DNA of 5,451 nucleotides from an uncultured Oscillospiraceae bacterium (lineage in GTDB: Bacteria; Bacillota; Clostridia; Oscillospirales; Oscillospiraceae), in assembly GCA_910587345.1 (NCBI GenBank), contig CAJUKH010000032.1, forward strand, positions 1-5,451, read 5' to 3'. Shown one piece after another: positions 5,074 to 5,451 of this stretch; within the stretch, counting starts at the first letter, position 1; each line of letters begins with the position of its first letter. Below the pieces are notes generated by a model. That model worked only from the letters and a program-made list of their open reading frames with translations. It ran no database searches and had not been told where the DNA came from. The position numbers were made by a program, and so were the translations under genes.

Positions 5074-5451
5074 TGGGAGGTTAGACACTGCTGAAATAGC
5101 GGCACCAGGCTGGCCGCTGCCGGCCGGCAACCAGGTAGACGTCATCTTCCCATACTGCTCGTCTGGGCGAGGATAAACAGCTAATTAGGCCCAGAGCGTC
5201 CCGGCTCCTGGCTGGGGGTTTAGCATTTGCTAAACAGAAGCCGTACAGGTTTGATACCCCTGTGTGGTGTGCGGGCTTGCCGTAGTAACCTTTGTGAACT
5301 GGAGAGTACACCATTGACCCCGATGTGAGTAATCCTTTTGAAAGCTCGGGTAAGTACAACGTATCATGTCCCTACCCACTATCTGAACGTGGCCGGTTGC
5401 ACTGTAAAGATGACTGGAGAGCTGCTCCCTCGGATCAAGGAGCCGACAGAA
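5074..5451 (+). ncRNA. putative large structured non-coding RNA, 3' end beyond the window
   Basis: This GC-rich stretch has no credible gene on either strand and follows a strong promoter. Helices read by eye include GTGGGAGG/CTTCCCAT (5073-5080 with 5146-5153, two G-U pairs), AGCGGC/GCCGCT (5098-5103 with 5113-5118) and TCTGGGC/GCCCAGA (5162-5168 with 5189-5195). Others are GTTTAGC/GCTAAAC with an ATTT tetraloop (5218-5224 with 5229-5235), ACAGG/CCTGT (5245-5249 with 5259-5263), AAGCC/GGCTT (5238-5242 with 5274-5278), TGGTGT/ACACCA (5265-5270 with 5308-5313), GGGTA/TACCC (5348-5352 with 5373-5377) and GCTCC/GGAGC (5424-5428 with 5439-5443). Some compete, so this is a fold sketch and not a model. 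At 377 nt or more it is too long for most riboswitches. Large ornate RNAs of Bacillota mobile elements (ROOL, GOLLD) are the first comparison to make; I cannot confirm either. Group II intron 5' domain and IscB-associated omega RNA (HEARO) are less likely alternatives. Confidence 0.6.

Noticed and set aside
5238..5278. A possible tRNA, from a T-arm-like hairpin (ACAGG, TTTGATA, CCTGT).
   Set aside because: No anticodon arm, D-arm or acceptor stem can be placed around it. It may be a T-loop-like element within the larger RNA.
5081..5359. A 92-aa open frame on the minus strand across the putative RNA.
   Set aside because: No ribosome site, a low-complexity mix of residues without a family pattern, and full overlap with the helices and the promoter-directed plus-strand transcript. 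It is a GC-rich shadow.
5269..5451. A group II intron beginning at GTGCG (5269-5273), with GATGTGAGTAA and CTCGGGTA downstream loosely recalling domain I.
   Set aside because: The helices and promoter upstream of 5269 belong to the same structured stretch, TGGTGT at 5265-5270 pairs with 5308-5313 across the supposed splice site, and no reverse transcriptase or domain V is visible. It is kept only as an alternative to test.

Overview
The window looks like accessory DNA, probably plasmid, phage-plasmid or integrative element, from a Bacillota host. A Clostridia/Lachnospiraceae-type host fits best. The evidence is strong purine-rich Shine-Dalgarno sites, use of TTG and GTG starts, a ParA plus small ribbon-helix-helix partition pair, a Phd/ParE-type toxin-antitoxin pair, and small secreted proteins of a type common in gut Clostridia. 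All recognisable genes are on the + strand. Taxonomy and replicon type are inferences from gene content and style; no replication or integrase gene is visible.

Layout. (1) 3-486: the 3' end of a Phd/YefM-type antitoxin and a complete RelE/ParE-family toxin, nearly abutting. (2) 530-1035: an orphan 123-aa cytoplasmic protein, then a short GC-rich coding remnant interrupted by an in-frame stop. (3) 1033-1216: an AT-rich control region with a perfect 13-bp hairpin and a consensus promoter. (4) 1217-2297: a ParA ATPase overlapping by 8 bp a small basic RHH protein, read as an active partition operon. (5) 2271-2350: a hairpin followed by a near-perfect palindrome that overlaps a possible promoter. 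(6) 2368-4963: a more AT-rich cassette of four genes: a membrane-anchored XRE regulator, two small proteins with signal peptides, and, after a strong hairpin, an N-terminally anchored extracytoplasmic protein of 328 aa. (7) 4976-5451: a 17-bp-arm palindrome, a textbook sigma-A promoter, and then GC-rich, helix-dense, non-coding sequence that runs off the window.

How the parts may work together. Toxin-antitoxin and ParA/RHH are two maintenance devices of a mobile replicon. The AT-rich cassette looks like a self-regulated envelope or secretion module: a DNA-binding domain tethered to the membrane sits at the head of genes whose products act outside the cytoplasm. The two palindromes on either side of this cassette share the 9-mer GCGGTTTAC and its complement, so one regulator might control both the cassette and the RNA gene.

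The most interesting item is the right-hand end. A TTGACT-17-TATACT promoter fires into a sequence whose predicted 5' end is the 5' strand of a closing helix and which then folds into many local helices over at least 377 nt. It looks like a large structured non-coding RNA, which I could not identify from memory.
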